This document shows, piece after piece, positions 32,014-45,559 of a DNA stretch of 64,000 nucleotides. A model generated the notes under the pieces. That model saw only the letters and a list, made by a program, of their open reading frames with translations. It was not told the origin of the DNA and made no database searches. How positions within the stretch are numbered: position 1 is the stretch's first letter; every line of letters starts with the position of its first letter. Both the position numbers and the translations under genes were made by a program. Source of the DNA: Rhynchospora pubera (taxonomy: Eukaryota > Streptophyta > Magnoliopsida > Poales > Cyperaceae); NCBI GenBank assembly GCA_028095005.1, contig CM051463.1:78459652-78523651 (forward strand). Reading direction: 5' to 3'.

Positions 32014-33390
32014 CATTTTGTTTTGACTTCTTAGGACATCACTTCTCCAGTAGAGATGGCATATTCAAAATTAGATCGGAGGACCTCTTGTGAAAACTTC
32101 AAATTAGGAGGCTTGGCTCTAGTTTTATGTCAATTGCTTTATAGTTGTTTTTCTGGATATAAATCATATCAAAACAAATCCACCTGTACACAATAAAAAT
32201 TCGCAAGCATTTTTGTAGAAGCAAATAAAAAGGCAAGTCAAAGAATTCTCAACCAAAAAAAAAGGAATCAATTTTACCATGTAATGAAATGCCAACTTCC
32301 AACATTAATAAGTAATCTGACTCCTATAACGTGCTAATCTAGAAAACCTGCGAAAACTCAAACTATTCAAAGCCATTATTGCTGTCTTCTTGATGTCCTG
32401 ACAACAAAGCAAAACAAGATTAATTGAATTAATTGTATACGTGCCAACAAGTTAGGTATATTTCAGTTTATCCTTTGTTCTGCTGATCAGAAGCAGGTGA
32501 GTTCTCTGTGACTGTAGTACTCATCGCATAACAGGTTGTCCTAGACTCCTTGTATAATTGCTTTTTAGTTTAGATTTATTGTTAACTAGAGAGAATGACC
32601 ATGAAATACTTAAGAGTCCTCTCTAAAGTGCTTAGTTAATTTACTGTGTGTGTTTTCAAGTCTCAGAGCTCTACTCTTTATGAAGGAACAATGAAAAAAA
32701 TTAATGCCAATCATTGTGAAGTCTCACCTCAATAATGTTGAACATGGCTTTTCATAAATGACATGGTCTTGTTATTATGCGTTAAGGCTGGTCGAGTCCA
32801 CCGTGCTGCATTTCAATTTTCATGTTTGATTTTTCTTAAGATCATCTACATATGACGTCATAATCCAATATCACTGTTTCAGACTTTCAGCTTTATTTCT
32901 GGTGCATGTCTTTTGCCTGTCTCACCAACCTAGTCAGATTAAATTAATGCCCTATTAGCAAATATTTTTATCTGCAAAATGGCACAGAAAATAGATAAGA
33001 GTAATTATCATCAGGTTGGATCTCAATATATATGCTGCTAAACTGTTCGCTGCCAATACCTAAGAAATTAACATTTTTCTACCCTTAACGGAAGACTGCT
33101 GCACAATCAAATTAAGCATTTCACTTAACAAACAAAATGTAAAATTAGTAAAGATAAAAAAAAAGTAATAATGCTGTACCATCCATGACTTTACTGTATC
33201 ACCAGATACAGCCTGCATTGTTCCTCAAGCTCCTCACGACAGTTGTACAGAAATAGGCTCCTGAACCCTGAGAGACTGGGAAGCCTTTTAAAGAATACTG
33301 CACCATAGAATTAAGAATTCGCTTTACAAAGATGTAAAATTATTCTGAGATTATTGTAGACAAAAAAAAAGAACATAAATGCTGTACCGT
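32014..33390. other. Spacer between Athila element and CNL gene, with duplicated CNL 3' end
   Basis: No independent gene. About 33085-33290 is a diverged direct repeat of about 33295-33500: both contain a GCTGTACC(A/G)TYCATGA block, an A-run, and a CTCCTCA-rich coding-like part. The upstream copy, read on the minus strand, preserves an end like ELEEQCRLYL against ELKEQCRSIS in the CNL. Confidence 0.65.
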
Positions 33391-36300
33391 TCATGAGTGT
33401 ACTGTAACATTAGATATGCTTCTGCATTGCTCCTTCAGCTCCTCACAGCACCCATACACATACAGGCTCTTGAGAGTCACTGGGAGGCCTTTTGTTGGCA
33501 GAGCAGCAATTTTTGGGCAGTCAGAAACCCACAACTCTTCCAAACTGACCATCAAGCACAGCTCAGAAGGCAGCGATTGTAGATTATCACAATTCATGAA
33601 TTTCAGTTCACGGAGTAAGACGAGGCCTTTGAAACCCTCCTCATGTTCCTCGGTTAATCTGGTTGGCTGCTCCCGTTGGCTGAGGCTAGAGAAATCAATT
33701 GTGAGGTGTTGGAGCAGAGAAAAGTATTTTGCAAGCATATGATTAAGGGAAGATGAATAAGATATGCTAAGAACTTTGACAGATAAGAGTTCTCCTAGCG
33801 AAGTTGAGAGGAAAGGACATCTATGTATCAACAAGTAGTTAAGCCCAGCAGTTCCTATGCCTTGAATTAAGCCCAACTTTTCACAATTATCAACCACCAA
33901 CTTCTTAATTGAGCTGCTAGACTGAAGATTTAAAATTGATAGCTTGGGGCTTTTTACTACCCGTAATTCAGCCAAAGAACTCAAGTTCAACAACAAACTG
34001 GCTATTAGACTATCAGTTAAATCAGTAAAACACAACTTTTTAACTGATGAAGGAAGGAGGTAGGACTGGACTGTTTCAGTTTGATCCTTTGGTGTTGTCA
34101 CGTAAGAGAAGAAATTAGGGCAATGCATTATTCGCACCTCTGTGAGTGAAGAAAGCTCTGTGAATCCTTCCTTTTTAATTTTCAGACCTGGGCAATCGAC
34201 TATCATTAAATGCTTGAGCAATGTTAATGATGCAGGTATTTCAAGCAAGCATTCATCATCATCAACCGGGTCTACAGGTACACAGTTATTGAGAGATAAT
34301 TTTGAAAGGGAAGGCAGTTCAAGTAGCATTAGGGAGAGTTGCTGGCCAGTGGTACAACATGACTTGATCAAGAGTTTTTTGATAGAAATAAACTTTGGGT
34401 ACTCCAGCAGCTGAGATTGGTTGAATGGAGTCGTTTGCTGGAATCTATCCCACAAGAGTGGTGAAATGTTTCGACAATTTTTCAAGTTCATTATTGTTAC
34501 GTTCTTCAGATTTTTGTACACTACTTGCAAAATTCCCACAGCAGTTCCATCATCTACATGCTGAATTTTTAAATTCCCATCTCTTAGGTTCATAGATCCC
34601 AAATCTCGAGTTATGTTCACACTTACACTCTTTAAATTGTCATTACATGGCAGAGGTACTGGATCACACAACATATGGCAGTTGTCAATGGTGACTTCGC
34701 TCAATGAACAAAACCAATACTTACCTTTAAAGGGTAACTCCTCTAATTTTTCACAGTTGGTTATGGTAAGACAGGTCAAGGAACGGAAGTATTTCTCATT
34801 ATCTGTTGCAATCCATTTTTTGAGGATTGGCATATTCAGTACTTCCATGTGCTCCAATAATGGGAAGCCATTTGCCCCTGGAATGCCATAAAATTGATCT
34901 TTGATTTCTTTAATGGCACCTAAATTGACCAGACGCAGCTTCTTAAGACAAGGTAATTGTCCAAGAGGTGGGAGGATTTCCAATGCTTTACAATTCTCTA
35001 TGCTAATGCTCTCGAGAGAAGTTAACGACATCTTGCCATCAAACCAAGTAGGTAAAACATCACCGCCATAACCACTGATAAGAAGTTTTCTCAGATTACT
35101 GTGAGGTTTAAGACCTTCTAGCACCTCTCTTTTCGCAAGAAAGCCAGAATTTGCTTTCTCCTGCTCCCATATCAAGCACAGCTTTCTCAGGTGCTTCTTG
35201 TGTCCAAGCCCTGCACTTCTAGCTTCTTCCTTGGTTTTGACATTTTCAAGACAAAATATCCGCAGAGATCCACCAAGCTCTCCTAAATTCTTTAGCTGTC
35301 TTATCTCAAAGCCACTCACTTTTCTCACACGAAACTCAGCTAGCTTCTGTAGAGAAGTAAGCTTCCCAATATTTGGTATCATAGAATGTAATTCTTTCTC
35401 TGCCATTAAACGATGCAAGGAAATGAGATTATCCACGCCTTCCGGTAAATCTGAGAGGTGCCTACACCGACTAATATCCAAAAACTGTAGGTGGTATAGA
35501 TTGCATAGGGATTTAGGCAATGGTCTACCAGCTTTGGAGGTGCTTAATGTGAGATAGCGGAGGTGAATAAGGTTCTCAAAGTTACATATTAGGTGGTTTA
35601 AATCGTAATGCATGCCAGTTAAACACAAGACACGCAATTGTCTAGCTTCTTTGAATACGGATGCAAATGTTCTTGCAAAGTAAGGATCGTACTGGCCAAT
35701 TAACAGGAGGGTTCTCAATTTTTCTATCTCTAATGAGCTGCTTACCTCAACAAGTTGGTTTTCAAAGCTCTCATTGCAATGGAGTTCCTTACTTTGTTGG
35801 TCCTTGCCATACGCACCTTTAGTGATAATAGATAAATGACGTATCGTACCTGGGATTTCTCTTATGATAGACCCATCTATACACAAGCATTCATCCAGAG
35901 AAACTATTTGTGCCAGATCGTGCATCAAATCATGCATCACATACTTCCCATGAATATGGTCTTTTTCGAAAAATGCCCAATCCAGCAGCATGCTCAAATA
36001 TCCATTCCCAATCTCCTCAACCTTTTTGCTCTTCTGTGCAGGGATGAAACCTTGAGCAAACCATAAATACACCAGTTCTTTCCAATCAAAACTATATTTC
36101 TTTGGAAACAGAGAGCAATATGCAAAACATCGCTGGAGTGGGAAGGGTAGATAATTATAACTCAATTTGAGTGTGGGTATAATATCATCATCATCTTGCA
36201 AATATTTCCAAGTATTGGTATTTAAAATTCTTTTCCAATGCACAACATCATAATTTCTTTTTAGAAGCCCACCCACACTTTTAGCAGCTAATGGGTAACC

Positions 36301-38314
36301 TTTAAGCTGTTTTGCAATTTCTCTCCCAACCACTTCCAAGTATTCAGAATTCTCAATTTTCTCAGCCCCAAAAGCACATGCCTTAAATAAGGACCAAAAC
36401 TCACCATCTTTTAAACCATCCAATCGGATATGTATTGCTGCACCAAGCTGTTTTACAAGAGAATTTCGCCTAGTTGTCACCAAGATAACGATACCCTTTT
36501 TATCCCCAAACCTCAATGGAGCAAGTAGTGTCTCCCAACCTTTCCTGTCCCTCAACTCCCACATATCATCTATCACAAGCAAAAACCGACTCACCTTCTT
36601 CAATTTTTCTACAAGGATCTCTTGGAGCATATTTAGAGAATGAATTCCGGCATGTCTGTCTCTGCTAACATGCTCCAGAATGTCACGTGTAATGCGCACT
36701 GCGTCAAAGCTAGCAGAGACAGAAATCCAAATTTGTAGATCAAAGAGCTCTTTTATTCTGGGGTGATTGTATAAATGTCTGCAAAGCGATGTTTTCCCAA
36801 TACCCCCATTGCCAACTATAGGTAAAACTGAGATAACTTCATCACTAAAGCTACTGCTCAAGAGCTCTAGTATATAATTTACCTCTTTCTCCCTCCCAAT
36901 CATTTTAACTGTGGTATATTTGGTGGTCTGGTTTTCAGTTGGTACCTTGTGGGTTTCCTCACTGATAGAATGGAGACTTTCTAGGTTTAGCCCCCACATC
37001 ACACTATCACCAATTATATCAAACTTGTTAATGATTTCTTTAATTTGAGATGAGACTGTACTTCGATCAAGCCCAGTTCCTTGGATCTTTGAATCAGTGA
37101 GATTGGCAGGACTTCCAAATCCAAATCTGGAAGCAAGGCTAATTATAGAAGTAGTCACAATTTGGCGAGTAGTGGTTATAGATGGTGCTTTTATCTGCAT
37201 ATATTGTCATAATTAGTGATATCCCGAGAGTTCACAAATGTAGTAATACTTAAGACCTATGGGCTATGGCCTGTTGAAAGACAGGAGATGAAATTAGTCG
37301 AGTAAAATTTTGCAAGTGGAACTACTTACTAATTCCAGGACACTAATAAAGGTTTAAAACATCTAAAACTTCCAATTTAACAAAGAAATATCCTGGAATT
37401 CATTACATTTTGTTTGTGTTTTAAAATCTGTCCGGTCATTGTGAAAGAGCCATTATGTTGTATACTGATGATAATTAAAGGGAACCAATTTATATAATAT
37501 AGAGAGAAAATTAAGCAATGTCCTGCGTATAATTAGAAGGGCTGGTCAGATCAGGCTTTTTGGTTTTACTGTAAGCAGGTTCAGGTCATTTCTGATTAAT
37601 TCCAATTTTGGATCTCAGTTCATTTTAGTTTGGTAATATGTGGATCTGAACATCAATTAATGCTTAATTCTTCTGTATTCAACTGGGCGGTATTCATGTT
37701 TCGTGTTGGTTAGATACTTAGATTCGGATAGTTTATCTTTCAGATTTTTATCCTGACACCACCAGGTACTTGGACATACCAGCAAGAAGTACATAATTAA
37801 CATTCACAGTACTAGCAATATCAAGACTCAAGAGTATGGTTGGTTGTCAATTGTAAATGGACAATTATGGCTAACTAATTAGCCAAGTAAATAAACAGCA
37901 TATACACCATACCATCCTATATAATCATATAACTATTCTCAATTCCGGAAACCGGCCTGCAAATAAACAAACACATTCAAAAGATAAATATATATAAATC
38001 ACCTGTTGCTTCCGGGGCCCTTCGACCTGAGCCTGAAGCCTATAAAAACCCAACTCATCCACCAAATCCTCGGCATCCCGAGCGAGCCGCTCGAGCTCCT
38101 CCAGGCACTTGGCGAGAGCTGCATTGCATATCTCCCGGCGACCCCTGGCGGCCTCAAGCAGCACGCTGGTCCTGTTGACGTGGGTGAGGAGCAGCTCGAT
38201 CTCCTCCCGGAGCTGCACGCGTGAAGCCCATGCCTGGAGTGCAGTGTCGGCCAGCTTGTCGAAGATCACCTGCACGAACCACCCTGCCATGGCCAGCGCC
38301 GTTGATGGGTCCAT
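33391..38314 (-). CDS. CC-NB-ARC-LRR (CNL) immune receptor
   Basis: Intracellular NLR, predicted to sense pathogen effectors. Two exons, 38314-38003 (104 codons) and 37194-33391 (1,267 codons plus TGA), joined in phase 0 across an 808 bp intron; about 1,371 residues. Exon 1 is the coiled-coil (MDPSTALAMAGWFVQVIFDK, helical, with an EDLVDELGFYRLQ block close to the EDVID-type position). Exon 2 carries NB-ARC: P-loop GNGGIGKT (about residue 232), kinase-2 LLVIDDMW, RNBS-B VTTRRNS, GYPLA where GLPLA is usual, RNBS-D CFAYCSLFPKKY and MHD (VMHDLMHDLA). About 20 irregular LRRs fill the C-terminal 750 residues. The frame is fully open, so the gene is probably functional. Exon 1 is visibly more GC-rich than exon 2. 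Confidence 0.94.
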
Positions 38315-38820
38315 TGGGAGAGGAAGAGAGGTTGCGTTGGGGTTTGATGGGTTTTACCTACGCTTTTGGTTTGAGAATTGAGAGAGGGAAGGAGGTGAGA
38401 GGTTTGACTGGTGAGGTCTTGTGATCGTTGGTTGATGTGATGGGATTTTCTGTATCTGTAAGTGATACTTGTTTGCTGTGACGGGTAGCTGACATGAGAA
38501 CTCGCGTTGATTTTGGAGGGAGATAGTTTGGTATGACATGGAATGCTTCTTGTATCCGTGGCAGGGGATCCGTGTCAATGTCAAGTTAGAAATGGTTGCA
38601 ACTTCGTGAGCCGGCCAATAAATGCCTGCGTGCCGTTATAAAAAAAAAAAATGTCGGCCGTCCGGATGTGGATTTGCACTTGGCACCAATGTAGCGACGT
38701 GCGGTGCGGCTCTCAAGGTCTCTTGCCTTCTAGGTCTGTCTAAAACAGAACAAATCGGTACCAGCGTCTTACCGTGTTTTTTCTTGTCTTCTTGTTTTTT
38801 AATATGTCCTAATTTTTATA
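38315..38820. other. CNL upstream region
   Basis: Presumed promoter and 5' UTR of the minus-strand CNL gene. No other feature is supported. Confidence 0.4.
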
Positions 38821-39146
38821 GGGATGTTTGGAACTTTTGGAATAAGGTCTTATTCGAAATTGCTAATTTTAGAGATTGCCAAACATCATTTAGAACAAGC
38901 AAAATAGCTTATTCGGGTCTTTATTCTTGTTCCAACAAAATGTTGGAACTAGAATGGAATAAGCTAACCATCCAACAACAAATTATTATTTTAATATTTT
39001 TTCTTGTTCTAACCACCCAAAATAAACTAACCACCCAAACAACATCTCTTAATCTAAGAATAAGCAATTATTTAACATTTCTTATTCACCACTCTTGTTC
39101 TAAAATAAACTATTCTATTCTTATTCATCACACTTCCAAACACACC
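38821..39146. mobile_element. Short inverted-repeat element (MITE)
   Basis: A 326 bp element with terminal inverted repeats, left GGGATGTTTGGAAC and right (minus strand) GGTGTGTTTGGAAG, flanked by ATA on each side. The interior repeats GGAATAAG / CTTATTC and TTGTTCTAA / TTAGAACAAG-like blocks. It has no coding capacity. Confidence 0.65.
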
Positions 39147-41180
39147 ATAGATGATAATTTCATCTAACTTGTATACAATCTAACTGCATCTTGTTGATGG
39201 TGGTCTGCTCTTGTGTAGTTGTGTCTTGTGTGTGTGCATTTACTTCATTTCATTTTTATGATTTTGTTCTTACTGTCTCTGTACCATGTATGTCTCATGA
39301 ACATATATATTGTTATATTAAAACAATATATCATTTTCCGAGTTGTGCTTTTGTTTCAGTCCGTCAGTGTATTTATTTATATGTGTTACATAATTTCTCT
39401 ATTGCAAATAGCATGCTTTTTCATTATAATTATGTGTATAATACAGCCACGTATAAAGTCATTTCGGTATAAGTTAAAATGGCATCCCACTGTAGTATTT
39501 CGTTTACATTGTGTGCACGTTTTTTTATCAATTAAGTCTTGTTTCAAGTTTTAAAATCTTTTGAAAAATCTAATTTCTGGCATATGCCACTTTCTTTGTC
39601 CAAGTCAGAATAGATCTACCTTCTTGAAAACCTATTTACTGCTACAGTGCTACGTGCACATCTATAGATGTCTTTAGCCCCTTTCAGGCATTCTGGCCTA
39701 GTTGGAACTTGGAACTTGGAAGTCAATAAAAAAAAAATCAAACCTGATTGTTATTATATCATAAAATATTATCTAAAACTTGCATAATAGGTTTGTTAAT
39801 TTGTGCAATCTCCAATAAGATACACCAATTTTTGCGAAAACAAAGATGCATTAATTCATACAAAGCACGTCGTGTGCATTTATTTATTGATGTTTTGAAA
39901 TCATTACGTATCTCATTTTGGTTTTAAACGACCAAAACAAAATTTTTCCTCAATCTATTACTTTGAAAAACGTATATTTGTATACTCTCTCGAATGCCAT
40001 ATATATTATTGTGCAGTTGTAAGATTTTATTTACGACTTTTTGCGTGCATAATGAATAATAATAAAACTACAAATGTTTTTAAACAATTCTGACCATATT
40101 TTAAGTTTTAAGTTATAAAATAAAATAATCAAGACTTATTTATACTTCAATACTGTCTATTATGATTGAAGAAATTTTATATTAGTACAAATTATGACAG
40201 ATAAATATACTTTTATGCAAATTATTATGGAAACTTACAATATAGCGTATGCATCTGTTGATGTTTTAATCAATTTAAAGAAATTTTGTTTCCAATCTTA
40301 ATATTAACTGGAAAAGAAAACCTAGGTTCATAATTTCATTTAACTTGCATAAAGTATTCATGCAAGATCTGCTCAGACACATATGATGATCTATTATAGT
40401 ATTTATTGAAGTATTAATTTTATCTATCTAACTTGCATAAAGGTATTCATGCGCGTTGTTCCACACTAAATAGTCCCCTCCGTGACACGATGTCAAAACC
40501 TTCTACAAATATTTTTGCTCATCGATCTAATCCGTTCACCGACTTAATTTCTTTCGCCTCTTTCGTTCGATCGCTCTCTATTCTCTTTCTCTTGTTTATA
40601 TTAATATTAAGTTGATTAAAAATATTAAAATGTTTATTTCAATTCAGTGAAAGGTTGAATGTTTTGTGGTCGGAAATCTGCAATCTGCAATTAAATTTTA
40701 TGAACGAATATCCAATTTTTATGTTATGGGTGGACAACATTTAATTTAAATTTTAAATATGAAATAATTCACGAGTAGAACGAGATACTGAATAATCTGA
40801 GAGCTATACATCTGTATATAAATTTCGTTGACGTAATTTTTCTTTCTGAATATTTGTTTGGACGAGTACACAACTAGACTTGCAAAAATCTTGGCTGCAC
40901 ACTTGATTAACAATCTCTATAACCAATAATTTACATACCAGTATAATAATACATTAGAACATTTTTATTTGTTTTAATATAACTAAATTCCTTCAACTGT
41001 AACTTTAATGTACCCTTTGCAAATTGCAATGACAACCTTGCATTTTATCTCAGAAGGCAGTCACTCTGCGATACAACTTCAAATCATCCTTAAAAATTAA
41101 TTAATTGAGAATCGTGTATTTCTATTAGCAGAAAAGAATACGATAAAACTAGAGAGAAAAACAAAAACATTCTTTCATAT
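39147..41180. other. AT-rich intergenic stretch
   Basis: About 2 kb of low-complexity AT-rich DNA. Open frames here have no recognisable protein features. No gene is supported. Confidence 0.4.
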
Positions 41181-41479
41181 AAAAAAGGGCTCAGAGAGTT
41201 GCTAAATCTGCTCAGCGAAGGATTTTCAGATGAAAAGCCTTCTCATACAAGAGGTGTCAGAAATAAAAGCATTACTCATCACAGCTCCCTCATTCTCCCT
41301 CCACTTTCAATTCCAATCGATAAATCAAAATCAAAACAAGTTGGAAAAATAAGCATCAATCAAGTAGATAAAAAAAGAACAAAAAAAGAAACAACGCTTT
41401 TAGAGTTGCTAATCTTCTCAAGATTGATTATCAAATCCCTTCTCATAACACGAGAAATTGTAGGATCGATAGAGGGGAA

Positions 41480-41650
41480 GGAGGCACCATGGCGGCTGAG
41501 AGAGAGATTGAGGTTTACAGACGAGAGAGGTCAGGGTTTATGCAAACTTTTATAGGCTAGAAATTAGAAAACAACCAACCCCTTTGAGGCCCAATATCTC
41601 TTAACGGGCCGGATCCAACCGAGCTAATGGCCCAATAACTTTAATTGTAA
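41480..41650 (-). promoter_or_regulatory. Minus-strand promoter with Site II, TATA and telo-box-like elements
   Basis: On the minus strand, in order: GTTATTGGGCCA (41648-41637) and ATTGGGCC (41595-41588), both Site II (TGGGCC) elements; TATA box CCTATAAAAG (41556-41547); AAACCCTG (about 41539-41532), one base off the telo-box; then GCCGCCATGG (ATG at 41490-41488). This combination is typical of plant ribosomal-protein and snoRNA promoters. The downstream frame from that ATG is only 15 codons. Confidence 0.5.
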
Positions 41651-41894
41651 TATAATTAATAATAATAATAAAATATAAAATTATAAATAGAAGTGGTAAT
41701 AATGAAGAAGAACAAGCCGGTAATTAGTTGATATAATAACTTCTATACCGAAACTCAGAAAACTAAAAACGAAAGAAATAAAAAAGGAAACAAAGGAACC
41801 GACAACGGACATAAGATTTTGTGATATAAGTTGTTTCGAGGGGTGTTTCGTATAAAACTACCCAAGAATCCTCCAGCCTCACGCTTATCCCGTT

Positions 41895-41902
41895 AACCCT
41901 AG
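41895..41902 (+). promoter_or_regulatory. Telo-box upstream of ELOF1
   Basis: AACCCTAG followed by a (CT)n leader at 41903-41920, the usual arrangement at starts of plant housekeeping and translation genes. It probably marks the ELOF1 transcription start region. Confidence 0.45.
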
Positions 41903-42406
41903 ACTCTCTCTCTCTCTCTCGGTCGATCGATCGAGCGCAATACCAAGGAGAAACGATCGCCTCTCTTTTCTTCTGATTCTGGTATTTCTTTCTTTCTTTC
42001 TTTGTATGATTTGTTTATGATATCTCTTTTCGTTCTCTTTATTTTATATATACGCGGTTAGTATGATTGAACTATATCCCAATTCTATGGAAGCACCTAT
42101 TCCTTTTGTTTTTACAATTAAACTAATAAATTCCTTTAAATGATATTCCCTATTCTTATTCCACTCCATCTTTCAATTTATTTCTCTATTATCCAATTTG
42201 AAGAGAGTGGTAGTTCAGGGCATCTCTCCTTTTAAAATATAATATATATAGAAATTTGGGTACCTAGCTTTAGAATGCTATTTAGACTTGTTAGTAATTT
42301 TCTCACATAGGATAGTGTTATATTATTTTAGAGTTTAGAACGCAACAATTTAACTTCCAAAACTTCTTTTTCAGCGGAAAAAAAAAGAAAGAAATCAAGT
42401 TGCGTA

Positions 42407-44031
42407 ATGGGGAAGAGAAAGTCCAGAGCGAAGCCGCCGCCAAAGAAGCGCATGGACAAGCTGGACACTACATTTTGTTGCCCCTTTTGCAACCATGGCA
42501 GTGGTGTTGAATGCAAAATGTAAGTAAGCTAATTATAAAGTTCTTAATCCCATATTAATCTATTTTCTATTATATTGGTTGCTTGTGCATTGTCTCAAAT
42601 CAAGAGTTGTACATATCCTGCAAACCAATAAGACCCTATATGTATTAGAACATGGTAATTTATCGCCTGTGGCCCCTGTAATTTGTTCAGACGTGCCCAC
42701 ATTTTTTTTCCCGTTCTTGTGTTTGTTGGTGTAAATCTGTGAGAGACTGAGAGTAATGGTGAAGTAGTGGAGGGATAGTAGAGCTTTTGTGTTTTCTGGG
42801 AGGGCATGATATTTCCTATGGCTTTGTCAGGTTCACCCGTTGGTCACATCACTTTCCACTGTATTGTTATTAAGTTTTGAAAATCATTCAGTGTTTGGGG
42901 GATAGGGGTTGCAGTTTTATGTAATACAGTAAGTTAAATTGATGGTTAAAATGTCTCTGCAATCGATGCTGGCGTGTTATATTACACCCTTAGTATGTAA
43001 CTTTTAATATACTCTCTAACCATCTAACGGTTCATGCTATCTCGTTTTCACTCCAGTGACTTGAAGAACAATATTGGAGAGGCAAGTTGCAGGATATGCC
43101 AGGAAAGCTTCAGCACTACTGTCAATGGTGTGTACCAGCTCTCTCTCTCTCTCTCTCATCTAAGTTGTTCAGCAAGTGTATGAGAGGATGTTTTTGTCTG
43201 TTACACTTAAATATCAGTACAAAATGGAAATAATCTTATCAATGATGATGTCCGTGCAGTGTAAGTCACAAAGGATTCAAATATTAAATTCTTTAGTAGT
43301 ATATATGTCTTAAGCAGCAGTTCTGGAATTATAAATGTTGTATGCCACAGAATTCCAACTATTATGCTGGCTTTTTTTTATTTTTTGCTTTTATGCTCGA
43401 AGCTATTCAACTTCATGTCTGACTCTAGTTTTGTAATTTTTTTTTTACCTTTTTGCAGCCCTCACTGAGCCTATTGATGTGTAAGTTGATGTTTATTCAA
43501 GTTTTTGAGGTTGTATATTGTTTTTATTTCTGGTGTTTCGTTATGCGTAATAGTGGGAAAAGGGTAAACTGCAACTTAAATCCTACCAGAATTGGTGTTT
43601 TTTGGTGGCTGGTATATTTTTAAAATTTTAATTTACAACTGTATTCTCTGAAGCACTTCAATTTTGTTCTTTAAGGATCTGAAAAGTTGGGCTGAAATAA
43701 CAAAAACAAATAATTTTAGCAGAAATGGTGACAACTCCATATTTTGATAATATGCTAAGAGCCGTACAAAGATAAAATTACTCAACATTTCATAAATACT
43801 GTCCATAAAATGAGCTTCTAATGTTTTGTTGTGGCAAAAATTAAGGTGGATTAAATCTCCTAAAATGTCCTGTGGAAAAGAACAACCCCCCCCCCCCCAA
43901 CCCTCATCTAATTTAGAACTTTCAGATCTGAAATAATTTGAAGTTCTTTTCTTGTTTTCCTCAATTACAGATACAGTGAGTGGATAGATGAATGTGAGAG
44001 GGTAAACAATCTGGAGGAAGAGGCCGACTGA
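42407..44031 (+). CDS. ELF1: Transcription elongation factor 1 (ELOF1/Elf1 zinc ribbon)
   Basis: Small nuclear factor that rides with RNA polymerase II on chromatin. Four exons join in phase: 42407-42519, 43057-43127, 43459-43480 and 43971-44031, giving 88 residues, the expected size. It starts MGKRKSRAKPPPKK (basic N-terminus), followed by the four-cysteine zinc ribbon CPFC (about 26-29) and CRIC (about 50-53), and ends in the acidic tail NLEEEAD. All residues needed for zinc binding are present. A leader intron probably runs from about 41983 (CTGGTATTTC) to the acceptor TTTTCAG at 42368-42374. Exon 3 is a micro-exon of 22 bases. Confidence 0.95.
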
Positions 44032-45555
44032 ATGAAGGCAACAGATAGTCTCTATGTATGTATGTAACCGAGAATAATCGATACTGTTGCTTGAACAATT
44101 AAATTAGTTGTATGGTAGTTGTAACTGAGATGGTATCTATTATGTACTTGGTATGGTTTAATTAGCATTCTGACTTTGTGATGGGTAGTTCAAATTGGCT
44201 GTGTTATATGTGAGACATTTGCCTTTGTTGAGTTGCACAAGTGGTTTCTTCAAGGTCATGCAAAAAAATAATTAAATAAATAAATTAAGGTGTTTGGGAA
44301 TTGGTAGTAAGATAGAAACCGCACCTCGCTCAAGTGGAAGAAATACAAGTTCTTCATTTTCATTGGGAAAATATAGACAAATATTTGGGCCTTTTGAATG
44401 TTATAATGTATATGGATATTCTTACTTTATTGGTTGTATGATAATACTGCTAATGACGGACGCTTTGACACGAGATTTGGCAGCTGAGAAAACGTAGTTA
44501 ATTAAAATCTTAAATAAGGGCCTCCTAAAGGTGAAGCTGTGCATGTTCGGCTGAGGATTCTACAGTTGAGGCAACAGTTGTATTGTTTTGTACGCCTATT
44601 ATGATGCTATATTCACTCATAAGGGAATACACAAATCGCATAAAATATTGGTTTACTTTTAAGATTTAATTCACTAGCAATTTTTATTTGATATAATTCA
44701 AAAATGTTAAAATACTTTTTAGTATATATACTTTTTTTAATATGAACTTATTTTTAATTATTCTTAAAGAATTGCGCTACACATGATTTAATCAGAATAT
44801 TTGTAATGAATAATTATCATACTCTAGACGAAGACATGTTTTATAAAAAAAATAACAATAAATAAATTAAAATGAAATATTTAAGATAATTTTATATGTT
44901 AAGTGCATATGTGAGGTGATATGAGAGCAATAAATATTTTTGAAATTAAATTTTGTTACCTTAATTCTTTCGCAACACTTCTTAGCATACAACATTTTTC
45001 GTGCACTTTATGTTTTTTGAGTTGATGTTAGGATAGGATTTCATCAGCAACTTAGTTGTTTGTTATGATTTTATCTTTAGTACAAAGAAATTATCAGTTG
45101 TATCAAATAAAGAATTTTTTTTTATCATGTGAACCGAGGAGAGAGTAAGTGGGTTAAAATTTTACTGAATACCAAGGATAAATTATAAAATATTACTTTT
45201 TGTTCTAAATTTAATCTTTAGTAAAAAAAATTATTAGTTGTATTAAATAAAAAATTTTGGATCAAATATTCACACGACACGTTTTATTAAATGATTGTCT
45301 CTATTGAATCAATTTTTTTGTTAAAATCTGTTAACATTTCTATTGATTTTTATATAGTATATTATAATATTATATTCCTTGCATAGAGATCCGTATATAA
45401 TAATTCCTCGCAACAACTTTTTAATAAATCGAAAATATTACTTTACCCTCATGTATAATAATTTAATACACAAAATCAGGATAACTAAAATAAAATGTTT
45501 TCATCCAATGCAAGGTTATCGACTATTGAATAGAAAATATATATATAAGCAACAC
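44032..45555. other. AT-rich intergenic stretch 3' of ELOF1
   Basis: Contains the ELOF1 3' UTR at its start. The remainder is AT-rich with no gene or well-bounded repeat that I can support. Confidence 0.4.
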
Positions 45556-45559
45556 TATT

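Noticed and set aside
41200..41310. C/D-box snoRNA on the minus strand (GTGATGA … CTGA)
   Set aside because: Box-like strings are present but no terminal stem pairs next to them; kept only as a possibility within the promoter finding.
41199..41555. 118-codon plus-strand open frame
   Set aside because: Low-complexity Lys/Ser composition, no family resemblance, and it overlaps what looks like a minus-strand promoter.
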